Origin: Bacillus rubiinfantis
Lineage (GTDB): Bacteria; Bacillota; Bacilli; Bacillales; Cytobacillaceae
Direction: 5' to 3'
Length of the DNA: 64,000 nucleotides
NCBI GenBank assembly: GCA_000752035.1
Contig: CCFE01000021.1
Coordinates: forward strand, 310,001-374,000
The notes under the pieces are model-generated. The model did no database searches, was not told the DNA's origin, and worked only from the letters and a program-made list of their open reading frames with translations. Positions 25,490 to 35,178 of this stretch are shown here, in pieces; positions within the stretch are counted from its first letter, which is position 1; each line of letters begins with the position of its first letter. The position numbers and the translations under genes are program-made.

Positions 25490-26137
25490 GTGGTAATAAT
25501 TAAACTTACGAAGCGACAGGATGAAATCCTGCAAATTGTTAAAAAAAATGGGCCGATAACAGGTAAGGAAATCGCCGAAAAGCTTTCTGTCTCTAGAGCT
25601 GCCTTAAGGCCGGATTTGGCTATCTTAACGATGTCAGGAAACTTAGATGCAAGACCACGTGTTGGGTACTTTTACAATGAACAATTTGCTTTAAAACAAC
25701 GCGCCGAAAGATTTATCCACCAAAAGGTAGCTGATTTTAAAGCTCACCCAATCGTAGTTGAAAAATCAACTTCTGTATATGATGCGATTGTTCAGCTGTT
25801 TTTAGAAGATGTTGGCACACTTTATATAGTCGATTCACAGGGACATTTAGCGGGTGTTGTTTCACGGAAGGATTTACTTAGGGCTGCGATTGGGAACAAA
25901 AATCTTCAGGAGTTGCCTGTCAGTGTCATTATGACACGAATGCCAAATATTATTACTATTTTCCCTGAAGAAACTCTGTATCATGCTGCCCAAAAAATGA
26001 TTAACTACCATGTTGATTCCCTGCCAGTCGTAAAGGAAGTGGCTAACCAGAACCATACATATTTACTAGTTGGCCGCATCACAAAAACAACCATCACCCG
26101 CGCTTATGTTGAAATAATGGAAGAAAAATTGAACTAG
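25490..26137 (+). CDS. ccpN: CcpN-type repressor of gluconeogenesis genes (HTH plus CBS pair)
   Basis: A regulator of about 212-215 residues. The N-terminal winged helix (about residues 5-60) has GPITGKEIAEKLSVSRAALRPDLAIL, followed by RPRVGYF. Two CBS domains (about 80-140 and 145-210) sense nucleotides. In B. subtilis CcpN represses gapB and pckA in the presence of glycolytic carbon. It is followed by yqfL as in other Bacillaceae, here with ppdK as third gene, so the operon controls the pyruvate-phosphoenolpyruvate node. The start is odd: GTG 25490 lies inside the Shine-Dalgarno (GAGGAGGTG), and no ATG, GTG or TTG follows at a normal distance. The best-placed codons are ATA 25496 and ATT 25499, which suggests a non-canonical start. 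Confidence 0.88.
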   Translation: MVIIKLTKRQDEILQIVKKNGPITGKEIAEKLSVSRAALRPDLAILTMSGNLDARPRVGYFYNEQFALKQRAERFIHQKVADFKAHPIVVEKSTSVYDAIVQLFLEDVGTLYIVDSQGHLAGVVSRKDLLRAAIGNKNLQELPVSVIMTRMPNIITIFPEETLYHAAQKMINYHVDSLPVVKEVANQNHTYLLVGRITKTTITRAYVEIMEEKLN

Positions 26138-26151
26138 GGGAGTTGCTGTAT

Positions 26152-26967
26152 TTGGAACAAAGGGAAGTTGTCTATGTAATTTCTGATTCAGTTGGGGAAA
26201 CGGCTGAGTTGGTAGTGAAGGCGGTGGCCACCCAGTTTAATGGTGGTCATGTAGAAATTCGCCGTAATTCCTATGTAGACGACATAGAAGATATTGAAGA
26301 TGTTTTAATGCTTGCTAAAAAAGAAAAATCCCTCATTGCCTATACCATCGTGATCACAAACTTAAAGGAGTATTTGGATAAAAGGGCAATGGAAGAAGGG
26401 ATTCCAGCTATTGACTTGCTCAGTCCTCTAATGAACGCTTTTGAATCAAGATTTGACAAGGAACCGCATCATCAGCCAGGTATGATGCGAAAGTTAGACG
26501 ATGAGTATTTTCGCAAAATAGAAGCAATTGAATTTGCCGTAAAATACGATGATGGACGTGACCCAAGGGGGATTTTAAAGGCGGATATCGTCTTAATTGG
26601 GGTATCGCGGACTTCTAAAACACCACTTTCAATGTTTTTAGCACATAAGCGCTATAAAGTCGCCAACGTTCCGATTGTTCCTGAAGTACCGCCGCCTGAT
26701 GAGTTATTCCAAATACCTAGGAAAAACTGCATTGGCTTAATTATTTCGCCAAATAAGTTAAATGAGATACGTAAGGAACGATTGAAAGCACTAGGCTTAG
26801 GTTCACAGGCTAATTATGCAAGTTATCAACGGATTCTTGAAGAACTGGATTATGCTGAAAAAATAATGAAACGGGTTGGCTGCCCAGTTATTAATGTATC
26901 CAACAAAGCAATTGAAGAAACAGCTGGGTTAATTTTAGATGTGTTGAAAAAAGAGAGGAGCTTTTAA
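26152..26967 (+). CDS. yqfL: Pyruvate, phosphate dikinase regulatory protein (kinase/pyrophosphorylase, DUF299)
   Basis: A 271-residue bifunctional regulator that phosphorylates PPDK on the active-site threonine with ADP and removes the phosphate with Pi. The P-loop is G150-V-S-R-T-S-K-T, and the N-terminal VISDSVGETAE is typical of the family. The start is TTG 26152, 9 nt after AGGGGAG; TTG 26143 is too close to that site. Its stop codon overlaps the start of ppdK (TAATG), so translation is coupled to its substrate protein. Confidence 0.92.
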   Translation: MEQREVVYVISDSVGETAELVVKAVATQFNGGHVEIRRNSYVDDIEDIEDVLMLAKKEKSLIAYTIVITNLKEYLDKRAMEEGIPAIDLLSPLMNAFESRFDKEPHHQPGMMRKLDDEYFRKIEAIEFAVKYDDGRDPRGILKADIVLIGVSRTSKTPLSMFLAHKRYKVANVPIVPEVPPPDELFQIPRKNCIGLIISPNKLNEIRKERLKALGLGSQANYASYQRILEELDYAEKIMKRVGCPVINVSNKAIEETAGLILDVLKKERSF

Positions 26968-29638
26968 TGATGGAGAAGTTTGTTTATTTGTTTGACGAAG
27001 GTAATGGGAATATGCGAGAACTGCTTGGAGGTAAAGGGGCTAATTTAGCTGAAATGACAAGAATTGGCCTGCCAGTTCCGTTTGGTTTTACCATTACTAC
27101 CCAAGCTTGTAATGCTTATTTCGAATCAGGGCAAACGATTCCAAAGATTATCGAAGAACAGACATTAGAAGCCCTTGCGATACTAGAAGAAAGAATGGGA
27201 AAAAATTAGGTGATCCAGAAAACCCATTACTAGTATCAGTTCGATCTGGTTCTGTCTTTTCAATGCCTGGAATGATGGATACGATTTTGAATCTTGGGAT
27301 GAATGACAAAACTGTTGTGGGAATGGCAAACTTAACCAATAACCCACGTTTTGCCTATGACTCCTATCGTCGTTTTATTCAAATGTTCAGTAATGTCGTG
27401 CTAGAGATAGATTCGTTTTTCTTTGAGCAATTATTAGAGGATATTCGCGAGCAAAAAGGTTATACAGCAGACCCTGAGCTGACCGCTGAAGACTGGCAAG
27501 AAGTAATTAGCGGTTATAAGCAAATTGTGAAGAAGCATACTCGGAAGGAGTTCCCTCAAAATCCGAAAGAACAATTATTCTTAGCCATTAATGCCGTATT
27601 TAATTCCTGGAATAATCAGCGCGCGATTGTTTATCGCCGTTTAAATAAGATTCCCGATCATTTAGGAACCGCCGTTAATGTGCAGAGCATGGTATTTGGC
27701 AATATGGGCGATGATTCAGGCACAGGTGTAGCTTTTACTAGAAATCCTTCGACTGGAGAACCGGTATTGTATGGTGAGTACTTAATCAATGCTCAAGGTG
27801 AAGATGTTGTCGCTGGCATCCGTACACCACAGCCAATCGTGACACTAAAGCAGGAAATGCCCGAGGTATATCAGCAATTTGCCGATACATGTCAACGACT
27901 GGAGCAGCATTATAAGGAAATGCAGGATATCGAATTTACAGTTGAACGTGGTAAGCTGTTTATCTTACAGACCCGTAATGGCAAACGGACAGCGCAAGCG
28001 TCAATTCGAATTGCAGTTGAGATGGAAAGGGAGGGAATTATTGATAAAAAGACGGCTATTATGCGTATCGATCCTGATCAATTAAATCAATTGCTTCATC
28101 GAAGAATTGATGATTCTGTTGAAAAAACTATTTTAGCCAAAGGACTTCCTGCATCACCAGGTGCAGCAACAGGTCAAGTGGTCTTTCATGCTGACGAAGC
28201 AGAGCAATTAGGTAATGAGGGGAAGAAGGTCATCCTAGTATCCCCCGAAACTACCCCGGATGATATCCACGGCATGGTGGCAGCCCAAGCAATTCTAACG
28301 AGCCGCGGGGGAATGACAAGTCATGCTGCAGTAGTTGCCCGAGGGATGGGAAAGGCATGTATTTGCGGTTGTGAATCACTAAAAATTGATTTAAAAGAGA
28401 AGCAATTTACGGTTGGCAATCTTGTAGTTCGACATGGCGATGTAATTACATTAGATGGCTCGACCGGTGAAATCATGCTCGGTGAAATTCCGATGATCGA
28501 CCCTGAGCTCTCTGATGAATTTCAGCAGTTACTGACTTGGGCAGATGAAGAACGAAAAATTGTTGTCCGTGCAAATGCAGATAATCCAACGGATGCGAGA
28601 AAAGCCTTTGAATTTGGGGCAGGCGGAGTTGGCTTATGCCGCACTGAGCATATGTTTATGGATTTAAAGAGAATTCCAATTGTCCAAAAAATGATTTTAG
28701 CAGAAACCTATAGTGAAAGAATGGAAGCATTAGAGCAGCTGCTGCCAATGCAACAAGGTGATTTTGAAGGAATTTTTGAAGCAATGCAGGGATATCCTGT
28801 GACAATCCGCTTGTTAGACCCGCCATTGCATGAGTTTTTACCAGATAAAGAGGAATTGTTAGTTGAGGTAACACGATTACAAATTCTTAATCCGCAAGCT
28901 GAAGAATTGCAGTATAAGGAAAAATTATTGAAAAAAGTACGCCAATTAGCCGAATTTAATCCGATGTTAGGACATCGTGGCTGCCGTTTAGGAATGATCT
29001 ATCCAGAAATTTATGAGATGCAAGTTAAGGCGATCTTTTATGCAGCAGCAACGTTAGCGGATAAAGGGCTGGTCGTCAAACCAGAAATTATGATTCCGCT
29101 TGTTGGGCATGTCAATGAATTAAAGCAAATGCGCCAGTTGGTGATTGATGCAGCCGAGATGGTGCAAGCGGAAAAGGAGAAGCGTTTTGAGTATACGATC
29201 GGAACGATGATTGAAATCCCACGGGCTGCCCTTACAGCTGATCAAATTGCTGAGGAAGCTGATTTTTTCTCGTTCGGAACGAATGACTTAACGCAAACAA
29301 CATTTGGCTTTAGCCGCGATGATGCGGAAGGGAAATTCCTACAAGCCTATATAGAAAATAAAGTATTGCCGGATAATCCGTTTGCAGTTCTTGACCAGGA
29401 TGGGGTAGGCAAATTGGTGGAAACAGCCGTAAAACTTGGACGGACGACAAAGCCTGCTTTAAAAACCGGTATTTGTGGTGAACATGGTGGTGAAAAAAGC
29501 TCGATTGATTTCTGTTATCGCAACGGCTTAAACTATGTCAGCTGCTCGCCGTACCGCGTACCGTTAGCTCGTTTAGCAGCAGCACAAGCCACTATTCGGC
29601 ATGAGCAAAAGGAAATTGAAGTTTATACAACAGCATAA
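26967..29638 (+). pseudogene. ppdK: Pyruvate, phosphate dikinase, interrupted by a single-base frameshift
   Basis: PPDK makes phosphoenolpyruvate, AMP and PPi from pyruvate, ATP and Pi. The first frame (26967-27209) gives 80 residues of the N-terminal ATP-grasp domain (GGKGANLAEM) and then hits TAG. The rest of a normal PPDK continues in the -1 frame from 27206 to 29638. Adding one A to the A6 run at 27200-27205 restores GKKLGDPENP and a protein of 890 residues, normal for the family. The remainder is intact: the regulatory Thr and phospho-His in GGMTSHAAVVARG, and the C-terminal PEP/pyruvate TIM barrel with FSFGTNDLTQ. Either a homopolymer sequencing error, a recent mutation, or -1 slippage on A-AAA-AAT, which is exactly placed before the stop. 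Confidence 0.85.
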
Positions 29639-29731
29639 CTGACAATTTTTCGACTGGCGCTTGTGCCAGGAAGAAGTTTGATTATGGACATAGGAAATTC
29701 GAAAAGGCAGCGAAGAATTATTAATTTCCTG

Positions 29732-29770
29732 TAGGAGGACGACATCATGTCGTTCTCCTATTTTCGTTTT
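29732..29770 (+). terminator. Terminator of the ccpN-yqfL-ppdK operon
   Basis: A 12-bp stem, AGGAGGACGACA with TGTCGTTCTCCT (one G-U), TCA loop, then ATTTTCGTTTTT. Confidence 0.85.
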
Positions 29771-29861
29771 TAGATGCGTTTTGAACTTAGGGAAAAATTG
29801 AAATTATGCAGTATTAGAAAAAACTAAGTAAAATGTACCTGAAGCGATACAAAGCAAAGCT

Positions 29862-29894
29862 TAAAAACTAAGGCTGACCCAAATGAGTCAGCCT
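29862..29894 (-). terminator. Terminator of the SagB-type gene
   Basis: On the minus strand, AGGCTGAC, an 8-nt loop and GTCAGCCT are followed by TAGTTTTTAAG. Confidence 0.8.
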
Positions 29895-29915
29895 GTTGTG
29901 CGTTACTGTACTGTA

Positions 29916-30677
29916 TTATTTCTGCTTTTTTCCCACTGCTGCCATGAACACAACAAATTCCTCTTCACCGTCTAATTGTAAGATGTCATCTACCATCATT
30001 TGGTCATAAATTCCAATCGCACAAGCACCGGCCTCAATCGACTCGCTGGTTAAATAGAGGTTTTGGCTGACATGTCCGATATCAATAAGGATTTTCTTGT
30101 GAGCGGAGATGTCATATTTCCATTCCGAACGGTAAGGAGTCGTGCTCCACGCGAAGGCAATGGCCGCCTTTTTGGCGAAATTTGGGACAAACGGCTGTTC
30201 GAGAGTAATCGCATCTAGTTTGTTGTCAATTTCATCTAGTTTGAACATAAATAGAAGCTGGTGCTCGACGGGAAGATAGCGGTAGATGCCTTGGGGGATA
30301 CCGTCTACCCGCATAATAAATAGATATGTTTCAAATGTATGGGTGGCTCCGCTGCAGGGAACGGTTCTTAAAGTGAGTCCATTTTTGGTTGTTCCGGTAA
30401 TTCCCTGGGTAGCCCATAATAGATATGATAGTTCTTCAATACTTAAATGTTCGTCGCTGTAAAAACGGGTACTTCTTCTATTCTTAATGAGATCGTGTAT
30501 ATGTTGTTTTTTCACAACGTTTTCGCTTACTTCAGGAAGCGTAATAGTTTTAGATAACGCGTCATAAGCCTTTACACTCGGCGGCTTTGGAAACCCGTTC
30601 ATTTTATCTGTGCGAATCTTTTTAAATTCGACAAAGTTAGATTTTAAAAAGTTTCTCTCTTGTTCAAATCGTGCCAT
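29916..30677 (-). CDS. SagB-type nitroreductase/dehydrogenase
   Basis: A 253-residue FMN-dependent nitroreductase-fold protein of the SagB/ThcOx type. The FMN-binding RRSTRFYSDE segment is at about residues 67-77, followed by LSYLLWATQGITG and the RTVPCSGATHTFETYL segment conserved in SagB-like proteins. Some relatives oxidise azolines in peptide natural products, but no precursor peptide, cyclodehydratase (YcaO) or exporter is nearby, so it is probably a stand-alone oxidoreductase. The start is ATG 30677 after GGAGGAAAA. It is monocistronic, with its own terminator. Confidence 0.82.
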   Translation of the reverse strand: MARFEQERNFLKSNFVEFKKIRTDKMNGFPKPPSVKAYDALSKTITLPEVSENVVKKQHIHDLIKNRRSTRFYSDEHLSIEELSYLLWATQGITGTTKNGLTLRTVPCSGATHTFETYLFIMRVDGIPQGIYRYLPVEHQLLFMFKLDEIDNKLDAITLEQPFVPNFAKKAAIAFAWSTTPYRSEWKYDISAHKKILIDIGHVSQNLYLTSESIEAGACAIGIYDQMMVDDILQLDGEEEFVVFMAAVGKKQK

Positions 30678-30790
30678 CGTTTTTCCTCCAGTCTACTTAA
30701 AACACTTCTATATTAGTCGATTCTAAGAAAACTGTATGTGACCTCTGTCATTCTTTCGAAGTAATACAGTAAACAAAACGAAGCTGAAAA

Positions 30791-30819
30791 TTGAGTATCT
30801 GTTGTAAAATGCTTACAAT
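30791..30819 (+). promoter_or_regulatory. Sigma-A promoter of the small DUF gene
   Basis: TTGAGT at 30791-30796, a 17-nt spacer and TACAAT at 30814-30819, 70 nt before the start codon. Confidence 0.65.
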
Positions 30820-30888
30820 GAGTGGAACTTGAAGATTTTGATTAGTCATTTGAATGGAGTAAATACTATGAAAAAGGAGGTTGTGAGG

Positions 30889-31080
30889 ATGGGAGCGATA
30901 GAGCGGAGTGGCTACCGATTTGTTCCGGAATACAGTGTTATTGGGCAAAACGGTGCGATTCATGTTTATCATCGAGATGATTTCATTGAGGAAATTCAAT
31001 TTCAGTTTTCTGGTAAATTTCCTGAGATGGACAAAATAGAGGAATTGGTTAATCGTTATTGTGAATTGCATAATATATAG
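30889..31080 (+). CDS. Conserved small Bacillus protein (DUF5370/YbxH-like), 63 residues
   Basis: A short soluble protein starting MGAIERSGYRF and containing EYSVIGQNGAIHVYH, followed by an acidic C-terminal helix with EELVNRYCELHN. It resembles short Bacillaceae proteins of the DUF5370 group from memory; its function is unknown. ATG 30889 is the right start, 8 nt after AAAGGAGG; earlier in-frame ATGs (30829, 30868) lack a site. It has its own promoter, and the helicase gene follows after 65 nt with a probable separate promoter. Confidence 0.7.
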   Translation: MGAIERSGYRFVPEYSVIGQNGAIHVYHRDDFIEEIQFQFSGKFPEMDKIEELVNRYCELHNI

Positions 31081-31145
31081 ATGGAACATTTGTTCTTATT
31101 TTGATTTTGTGATAAACTGAAGGAAAGTGAAAGGAGGGGACTACC

Positions 31146-33728
31146 GTGAGCAAATTGAATACAATTTACCCTCTAGCAATAGAACATACAAAAATGAAGG
31201 TATTTCAGGATATAGATCATTATTTGGAGACAAAACCGGACTTGCCTTCATTTCAACAGTATATTCAAGACCGCGTCCATTATCTTGAGCAAATCTGGGT
31301 CAATGTGTGGCTTAACAAGGTAACGAATGATGTTTCTAAACAGGAGAAAAAGGAATTTTTACATGAAAAAGGATTTGAAATAGAAGGCATTAACCGCAAG
31401 CTGCTTAACAAGCTGTTTCGTGATGAAATGCGAACATATCAGCCATTTGACACAATTTCCTGGGTGAATGAAACATTTATTGGAAAAGAAGCGCTGTGGA
31501 TAAACCGGTTTGAACGCGCAAAAGAGAATTATGCCAAGAGATTGCAGGAACAGGAGCAGCAGCGGGCCTTTCAAGAAATAGAAGATATCATTGTACAAAG
31601 AGCTGAAAAGATAATTGAGGAGCAATATAGCTCATTATACGTACATGTACGATATTTTGCAGCGAAGCAATTAGCAGCTGATTTTACCAACAAGGTGAAA
31701 TATCATGCAGTAGATCCTGTTGCTTTGGAAGAAGAATTAACAGAGGAAGGCAGATTTCAACCGGAAGATTATAAAACGGTTCGTGAATTTTTGAAAGAAT
31801 TAACCGGTGATATTCAGAAGACATTAGAATGGGGCAGAAGTTATTTTGAATATCAACGTTATTATTATCTATATGAGAGCTTGCTGGCAGATTTTTTATC
31901 AGAATTTATCCCTGCAAGAGTGTTGAGCAGTTTGCCTGTTTCACTTAAAGAAACATATTTGCAGTTGTTTCATGAGCCATTATCTGTCGCTGTTGTTAAA
32001 GAGAATATAGCTGACATCATTTATGATAGCGTGGAATTATTTCTAGTAGATATTGTTGAAGAATACCCAGAAGATCTGTTGAAACTGGCCGAAATCCCTT
32101 TTGATGAAGAGGTTCATCGAGAAATCTTACAGCATGATTTAGCTAAGCGTGAACAGCGCTATGCTGAAGAACAGGAGGAACTTCAGCGCAAGCGTGAAGC
32201 TGAGCAGCGCATGATGGCGGATATTTTTGGTGAAGAATATGCTCCCTCAACAAAAGGGGATGTTCGCTATGTCCTCCATATTGGTGAGACGAACACAGGA
32301 AAAACCCATCATGCCTTGGAGAGAATGAGGCAAGCAGATAGTGGATTATACTTGGCACCGCTCAGGCTGTTAGCACTTGAGGTCTATGACAAATTGAATA
32401 GTGAAGGGACAGCTTGTTCGTTAAAGACAGGTGAAGAGGAGAAAATTCATGCTGATGCCCGTCATCTGTCTTGTACAGTGGAAATGTTTCACGAAAAGGA
32501 TTATTTCGAGCTAGTGGTCATTGATGAGGCACAAATGATTACTGACAAAGATCGCGGCTTTTCTTGGTACAAGGCCATTACGAAGGCAAATGCTGCAGAA
32601 GTTCATATTATTGGCAGCCTGAGTTCTAAAAAGATGTTACTTGAATTATTAGGGAATGCCGTCAGTGAAATCTTTGAATATTCCCGTGAAACACCGCTTG
32701 AGGTAGAGTCAAAGAAATTCGATATCAAGCATGTGAAAAAAGGGGATGCTCTCATTTGTTTTTCGCGGAGACGTGTTCTGGAAATGGCATCAAGACTGCA
32801 AAACGATGGTCATCGCGTCAGCATGATTTATGGAAGTATGCCGCCAGAAACAAGGAAGAAGCAAATTCAGCAGTTTAATGAGGGAAAGACAAAAGTGATT
32901 GTCGCAACCGATGCGATTGGTATGGGCTTGAATTTACCGATTCGACGGATTGTATTTTTAGAAAATGAAAAATTTGATGGCACGAGAAGAAGGCTGTTGA
33001 GCTCACAGGAAGTGAAGCAGATTGCTGGACGTGCCGGCCGCAAAGGGATTTATGATGTTGGCAGGGTAGCTTTTGTCGGCGATATCAAAAAAATGAAGAA
33101 TTTGCTCTTGCAAGAGGACCGCCCTGTGCAAACATTTGCGATTGCCCCAACGAATACGGTGTTTGAAAAATTTCAGCGCTACTATCATGATTTAGGCACT
33201 TTTTTTGAACTGTGGGAGAAGTTTGAAAGTCCTAATGGAACGAAAAAGGCGTCACTTGCGGAAGAACGTTCACTTTATCAACGCATCGCCGGTACGGAAA
33301 TTGAAGCAAGGCTATCATTGATGGATCTGTATGGTTTTTTACACTTGCCGTTTTCTAAAAATGAAGCAGCGTTAACCCGTCAATGGGAAGAGATGATGGT
33401 GGCGATAATTCATGGGGATTCGCTTCCAGAGCCCCGCATCAAGGAAGGCAGTCTCGAGGAATTGGAGCTTAGCTATAAAGCAATTGGCTTGCATTTACTA
33501 TTTTTATATCGCTTGGGGGAACGGACAGAAGCAATTTATTGGGAACGAGTGCGTGAAGAAATCAGTGATAAAGTTCAGGAACGCTTGAACACTGATATCA
33601 AAAAGTTTATAAAAAAATGTAAAAACTGTGGCAAGAAGCTGCCGTGGAACCACTCATTTCCGACCTGTGATGCTTGTTATCACATGAAATTTAAGAAACA
33701 CTGGTATGAGGATGATTTTTATGTGTAA
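31146..33728 (+). CDS. Suv3-like DExH-box RNA helicase with C-terminal zinc ribbon
   Basis: An 860-residue protein. Residues 1-370 are an acidic, helix-rich region with probable coiled coil (many Glu/Gln/Arg) and no motif I recognise. The helicase core follows: Walker A GETNTGKT at about 380-387, Walker B/DEAH-like VIDEAQM at about 457-463, motif III GSLSS, and motifs IV-VI including ATDAIGMGLNLP and QIAGRAGRKG. The Walker A form (GxTNTGKT) and GRAGRKG tail are those of Suv3/mitochondrial-type RNA helicases. The C-terminus (about 824-845) carries C-x2-C...C-x2-C. The start is GTG 31146 after AAAGGAGGGG. It lies upstream of the RNA-repair pair hen1-pnkp on the same strand, with a terminator in between. 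Confidence 0.85.
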   Translation: MSKLNTIYPLAIEHTKMKVFQDIDHYLETKPDLPSFQQYIQDRVHYLEQIWVNVWLNKVTNDVSKQEKKEFLHEKGFEIEGINRKLLNKLFRDEMRTYQPFDTISWVNETFIGKEALWINRFERAKENYAKRLQEQEQQRAFQEIEDIIVQRAEKIIEEQYSSLYVHVRYFAAKQLAADFTNKVKYHAVDPVALEEELTEEGRFQPEDYKTVREFLKELTGDIQKTLEWGRSYFEYQRYYYLYESLLADFLSEFIPARVLSSLPVSLKETYLQLFHEPLSVAVVKENIADIIYDSVELFLVDIVEEYPEDLLKLAEIPFDEEVHREILQHDLAKREQRYAEEQEELQRKREAEQRMMADIFGEEYAPSTKGDVRYVLHIGETNTGKTHHALERMRQADSGLYLAPLRLLALEVYDKLNSEGTACSLKTGEEEKIHADARHLSCTVEMFHEKDYFELVVIDEAQMITDKDRGFSWYKAITKANAAEVHIIGSLSSKKMLLELLGNAVSEIFEYSRETPLEVESKKFDIKHVKKGDALICFSRRRVLEMASRLQNDGHRVSMIYGSMPPETRKKQIQQFNEGKTKVIVATDAIGMGLNLPIRRIVFLENEKFDGTRRRLLSSQEVKQIAGRAGRKGIYDVGRVAFVGDIKKMKNLLLQEDRPVQTFAIAPTNTVFEKFQRYYHDLGTFFELWEKFESPNGTKKASLAEERSLYQRIAGTEIEARLSLMDLYGFLHLPFSKNEAALTRQWEEMMVAIIHGDSLPEPRIKEGSLEELELSYKAIGLHLLFLYRLGERTEAIYWERVREEISDKVQERLNTDIKKFIKKCKNCGKKLPWNHSFPTCDACYHMKFKKHWYEDDFYV

Positions 33729-33752
33729 AGGGCATTTTTTGGCCCTTTTTTA
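33727..33752 (+). terminator. Terminator between the helicase and hen1 genes
   Basis: AAAGGGC pairs with GCCCTTT around a T-rich loop and is followed by TTTTAA. It is short and may allow read-through. Confidence 0.6.
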
Positions 33753-33822
33753 ATGTAAAATATTCCATAAAGTAATAGATGTTGTTAATATAGAAGAAAT
33801 ATTGGTGATTGAAAGTGAAGTG

Positions 33823-35175
33823 ATGAAGGTGCATTTGGCATTGACGTTAAAAGGGAATGGTGCAAAAGTTACGTCTTTTCTTTTAGCTAAGAATCCGGAA
33901 AATTTATATGAACGAAGTGAAAAAGGCAATGTCGTTCGTCTCGTTTACACTACTTTCTCTACTGAAGAGGTCAAGGTGCTACTTTACGTTAAGCCGGATC
34001 CCATCGAATTAGTAAAAAATTCCGCTGATTTCTATGATATTACTCATTATATTAATGATCGGGAATTTGCCACTAGCAGTATATTTCTTTCCGGAATTCG
34101 GAAAGCCCTGGGAACGGCTTTGAATGGTAAACCTAAGGAGGAATATACCAAGTGGGTTAAGCATCCATTTGAAATCGAGGCCTCGTTTGGTCCAGTAGCA
34201 TCTGATTTACGTGATCAAAATATGATTGAATTATTTGAGCCAATGGGTTACAGGGTCAAGATTGAACGGGGACAAAGCTTTATTCGAGATAATAGCTCCG
34301 CTAGACTTATTACAGTAACAGGAGTACAGACGCTTCAAGACTGCTTAAAGCACCTTTTTATATTAATCCCGGTATTGGATAACTATAAACATTACTTCAT
34401 TGATGAACGGGAATTGGAAAAGCTTGAACGTTATGGGGAAGGGTGGCTCGAAACTCATCCGCAAAAAGAACTGATTCTAAAACGTTCCCTGCGTTTTCAA
34501 AATATTTTGGCCAAATCAAAATTCTATGAAAAAGAACCAGTTACAGATAAGCAAACTGAAATCGCAAAGGTCCGTTTAAACGATTTACGTTATCAGACTA
34601 TTATTGAAACAATTAAGCAACTGCCACATAAAGCTTCTATTGTGGACCTAGGAGCAGGAGAAGGAAAGTTATCCGTCCAGCTTGGATTTGTGGATGGTGT
34701 GAAAGAGATTCTATCTATTGAACCCTCCAATCATTCACGTCTAAAAGCGATGGAACGGTTTGAACAAGCTAATCAGCGGCGTGAGTTTTTAGAACCAAAG
34801 CTTCTATCTGGCTCTTTATTTTATTTCGATGAGCGATTAATGGGGAAAGATGTAATGATTCTATGTGAAGTAATTGAACATATTGAGGCTAATCGTTTGG
34901 ATCAAATCTTCCAAATGATTCTTACTGACTATTTTCCCAATGTTCTAATCGTTACAACTCCAAATAAAGAATACAATACAGTTTATGAAATGAAAGATGA
35001 AATGAGGCATGGTGATCACCGATTCGAGTGGACAAGAAAGCAATTTCAGCAAAAGTGTAAGCAATGGATAGAAGCTGCCCCTTATGAAGTTACATTTACT
35101 GGAATTGGCGAGGATCATTCTATTTATGGACAGCCAACACAAATGGCGATATTTTCAAAAAAGGCGGTGAAATAA
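33823..35175 (+). CDS. hen1: Bacterial Hen1, 3'-terminal RNA ribose 2'-O-methyltransferase
   Basis: A 450-residue protein. The N-terminal half (about 1-240) is the bacterial Hen1-specific domain that stimulates Pnkp ligation. The C-terminal half is a SAM methyltransferase with VDLGAGEGKLS (about residues 273-283). The Hen1 metal-binding set is present: E-x-x-E-H in CEVIEHIE and a downstream His in HGDHRFEW. It marks the repaired RNA 3' end by 2'-O-methylation so that the same nuclease cannot cut again. I place the start at ATG 33823, where the conserved domain begins (MKVHLALTLKGNGAK); the upstream TTG 33802 is possible. No start has a strong ribosome-binding site. pnkp follows after 3 nt. 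Confidence 0.92.
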   Translation: MKVHLALTLKGNGAKVTSFLLAKNPENLYERSEKGNVVRLVYTTFSTEEVKVLLYVKPDPIELVKNSADFYDITHYINDREFATSSIFLSGIRKALGTALNGKPKEEYTKWVKHPFEIEASFGPVASDLRDQNMIELFEPMGYRVKIERGQSFIRDNSSARLITVTGVQTLQDCLKHLFILIPVLDNYKHYFIDERELEKLERYGEGWLETHPQKELILKRSLRFQNILAKSKFYEKEPVTDKQTEIAKVRLNDLRYQTIIETIKQLPHKASIVDLGAGEGKLSVQLGFVDGVKEILSIEPSNHSRLKAMERFEQANQRREFLEPKLLSGSLFYFDERLMGKDVMILCEVIEHIEANRLDQIFQMILTDYFPNVLIVTTPNKEYNTVYEMKDEMRHGDHRFEWTRKQFQQKCKQWIEAAPYEVTFTGIGEDHSIYGQPTQMAIFSKKAVK

Positions 35176-35178
35176 ATA

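Noticed and set aside
29654..29669. CTGGCGC/GTGCCAG hairpin after ppdK as terminator
   Set aside because: It has no T-run; the strong terminator lies at 29732-29770. It may only be a 3' stability hairpin.
29916..30677. A RiPP (thiazole/oxazole-modified peptide) cluster around the SagB-type gene
   Set aside because: No precursor peptide, YcaO cyclodehydratase, protease or exporter gene is nearby; the gene stands alone with its own terminator.
30748..31089. A long minus-strand open frame opposite the small DUF gene
   Set aside because: It has no ribosome-binding site, an unnatural composition, and covers a promoter and a gene with good support on the + strand.
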